From the NCBI GenBank assembly GCA_023437285.1, contig JAEZGP010000645.1:1-5641 (forward strand): a stretch of 5,641 nucleotides of DNA, given 5' to 3'. The stretch comes from Actinomycetes bacterium (GTDB lineage: Bacteria > Actinomycetota > Actinomycetes > Mycobacteriales > Micromonosporaceae). Shown one piece after another: positions 4,647 through 5,641 of the stretch (within the stretch, counting starts at the first letter, position 1; every line of letters starts with the position of its first letter). The notes under the pieces are model-generated. The model had not been told where the DNA came from. It ran no database searches and was given only the letters and a program-made list of their open reading frames with translations. A program made the translations under genes and the position numbers.

Positions 4647-5507
4647 ATGCCCAGCGTGGACGTGCTCGACTCGACCATCCACTACGCCGAGGTCGGCGGC
4701 GACGGCACACCGATCGTCTTCCTGCACGGCAACCCGTCGTCGTCGTACTGCTGGCGCGCGGTGCTGCCGGCGCTGGCCCGCCGCGGCCGGCTGCTCGCCC
4801 CCGACCTGATCGGCATGGGCCGCTCCGGGAAGCCCGACCTAGACTACCGCTGCGACGACCACGCCCGGTACCTCGACGCGTGGTTCGACGCGCTCGGCCT
4901 GGCCGACGTCGTGCTCGTAGGGCACGACTGGGGCGGCGCGCTCGCGTTCGATTGGGCCAACCGTCATCCGGGCCGCGTGCGCGGCCTGGCCTTCTTCGAG
5001 ACGATCGTGCGACCCATGTCGTGGCGCGAGCTGGGCGAGAGCCCACGCGTTCGCGCGCAGACCGTCCGGTCGGCGCAGGGCGAGCACCTGATCCTGGACC
5101 AGAACACCTTTATCGAGAGCGCGTACACCGGCGGCGTGCTCCACCCGCTGAGCGCGCGGGACCTGGCGCCCTACACGGCGCCGTTCCCCACCCGCGCCAG
5201 CCGCCGGCCGGTGCTGCGGTGGGCCCGGTCACTGCCGTTGGACGGCGACCCGGCCGACGTGACGGAGCGGACAACCGCGTACGGCGCGTGGCTGGCCGCC
5301 AGCCCGGAGGTGCCCAAACTGCTGCTGACCTTCGACGGCTCCCCCACCTTGCTCATCACCCCGGCCATGGCCGACTGGTGCCGGGCGAACATCGCCGGGC
5401 TGGAGGTGGAGCACCTCGGGCCGGCCGGTCACCACGCCACCGAGGACCAGCCGGACGCCATCGCGGCCGCGATCGCCCGCTGGCTGGACCGTCACAAGCT
5501 CGGCTGA
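4647..5507 (+). CDS. Haloalkane dehalogenase, HLD-II type (DhaA/LinB-like)
   Basis: This is a 286-residue alpha/beta-hydrolase expected to cleave carbon-halogen bonds of haloalkanes hydrolytically, giving an alcohol and halide (EC 3.8.1.5), in the cytoplasm. All five key residues of the HLD-II subfamily are present. The nucleophile Asp94 and first halide-binding Trp95 are in GHDWGG, the second halide ligand Asn29 is in HGNPSSSYCW, the catalytic acid Glu118 is in FFETIVRP, and the base His262 is in GPAGHHATEDQP. The spacings Asn-Asp (65) and Asp-Glu (24) match those I recall for DhaA. Further family segments are DLIGMGRSGKPDLDYRCDDH (53-72) and DQNTFIESAY (151-160). The start is ATG 4647, behind AGGAGG. 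It is divergent from the MarR gene and probably repressed by it. An oddity is TFDGSP where DhaA-type proteins have FWGTPG, next to the last strand; this may affect the active-site entrance. The natural substrate is unknown. The end overlaps a probable minus-strand gene by 16 bp. Confidence 0.93.
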   Translation: MPSVDVLDSTIHYAEVGGDGTPIVFLHGNPSSSYCWRAVLPALARRGRLLAPDLIGMGRSGKPDLDYRCDDHARYLDAWFDALGLADVVLVGHDWGGALAFDWANRHPGRVRGLAFFETIVRPMSWRELGESPRVRAQTVRSAQGEHLILDQNTFIESAYTGGVLHPLSARDLAPYTAPFPTRASRRPVLRWARSLPLDGDPADVTERTTAYGAWLAASPEVPKLLLTFDGSPTLLITPAMADWCRANIAGLEVEHLGPAGHHATEDQPDAIAAAIARWLDRHKLG

Positions 5508-5641
5508 TGGTCGGCCACTGGTGGGCGGAACTCGTGGACGACCTCGATCAGCCCGACGATAACGCTCTTCGCCGTTGCCACCCCGTAGACGTAGGTCGGG
5601 GGCGGGGCCCCGCGGGCGGGCCCCCCGCGGCGGGGGGCTAA
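5492..5641 (-). CDS. Probable 3' end of an unrecognised gene (partial)
   Basis: A frame open from the right edge down to the TGA at 5494-5492 gives 49 residues. The last 34, from TYVYGVATAKSVIVGLIEVV onward, look like a normal folded protein end: a hydrophobic helix or strand, then HEFRPPVADHQPSL. About 30 of those 34 codons end in G or C, as in neighbouring genes. The 15 codons nearest the edge encode only Gly/Ala/Pro/Arg plus one Leu and come from the suspect low-complexity tail, so the frame there is unreliable. If real, it converges on the dehalogenase gene with a 16-bp overlap, the same style as the other two convergent junctions. I do not recognise the family. A non-coding tail is the alternative. 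Confidence 0.42.
   Translation of the reverse strand, partial: LAPRRGGPARGAPPPTYVYGVATAKSVIVGLIEVVHEFRPPVADHQPSL
5597..5641. repeat. G/C-only contig edge with perfect hairpin
   Basis: The last 45 bases are almost only G and C. Within them GCCCCCCG (5620-5627) and CGGGGGGC (5631-5638) form a perfect 8-bp stem with a 3-nt loop, and a second GGGGCCCC palindrome lies at 5604-5611. Such a structure can end an assembly or be created by poor base calls. I would not use it as evidence of a biological element. Confidence 0.6.

Noticed and set aside
75..5507. A single pathway or defence system using all genes
   Set aside because: The genes are in separate transcription units with unrelated generic families, and no nuclease, helicase, toxin or CRISPR-like element is present. 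Only the two regulator-enzyme pairings are supported.
4319..5641. Long plus-strand frame across the MarR gene, intergenic region and dehalogenase
   Set aside because: It is a shadow frame with Arg/Pro-rich translation, covering a strong control region and two well-supported genes.

Overview
The window is very GC-rich, with strong G/C preference at third codon positions, GTG starts and tightly packed genes. Together with the protein families present, this points to a high-GC Gram-positive actinobacterium. A Micromonosporaceae-like soil actinomycete is a reasonable guess, but nothing here fixes the genus. Both ends are low-complexity C- or G-rich sequence, so this looks like a short draft contig whose outermost 30-45 bases should not be trusted.

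Layout, left to right: (1) a class I SAM-dependent methyltransferase, + strand, 75-803. (2) A two-gene minus-strand operon, with an alpha/beta-hydrolase (1558-2358) followed by an MBL-fold metal-dependent hydrolase (800-1561); the two overlap by 4 bp through a GTGA stop/start. (3) A 145-bp divergent intergenic region with two near-palindromes and an 8-bp tandem repeat, then an AraC-family regulator on the + strand (2504-3457). (4) An isochorismatase-like cysteine hydrolase, + strand, 3535-4089, ending in a convergent overlap with (5) a MarR-family regulator on the minus strand (4079-4567). A 9-bp perfect hairpin lies at that junction. (6) A 79-bp divergent control region with two GTTAG/CTAAC palindromes and back-to-back -10 elements. 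(7) A haloalkane dehalogenase of the HLD-II (DhaA/LinB) type with all five catalytic and halide-binding residues intact, + strand, 4647-5507. (8) The probable 3' end of a minus-strand gene running off the right edge.

There are two regulator-enzyme modules with the same design, in which a transcription factor is divergently transcribed from hydrolase genes: AraC with the alpha/beta-hydrolase plus MBL operon, and MarR with the haloalkane dehalogenase. The MarR module is the better supported, because its operator architecture can be read directly. The inference is a substrate-inducible dehalogenase repressed by the MarR protein. The window holds four hydrolases that use four different chemistries (metal-activated water, Ser, Cys and Asp nucleophiles), which suggests an accessory catabolic or detoxification region. 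No sequence evidence ties all of them into one pathway. I saw no RNA gene, CRISPR array, insertion sequence or phage gene.
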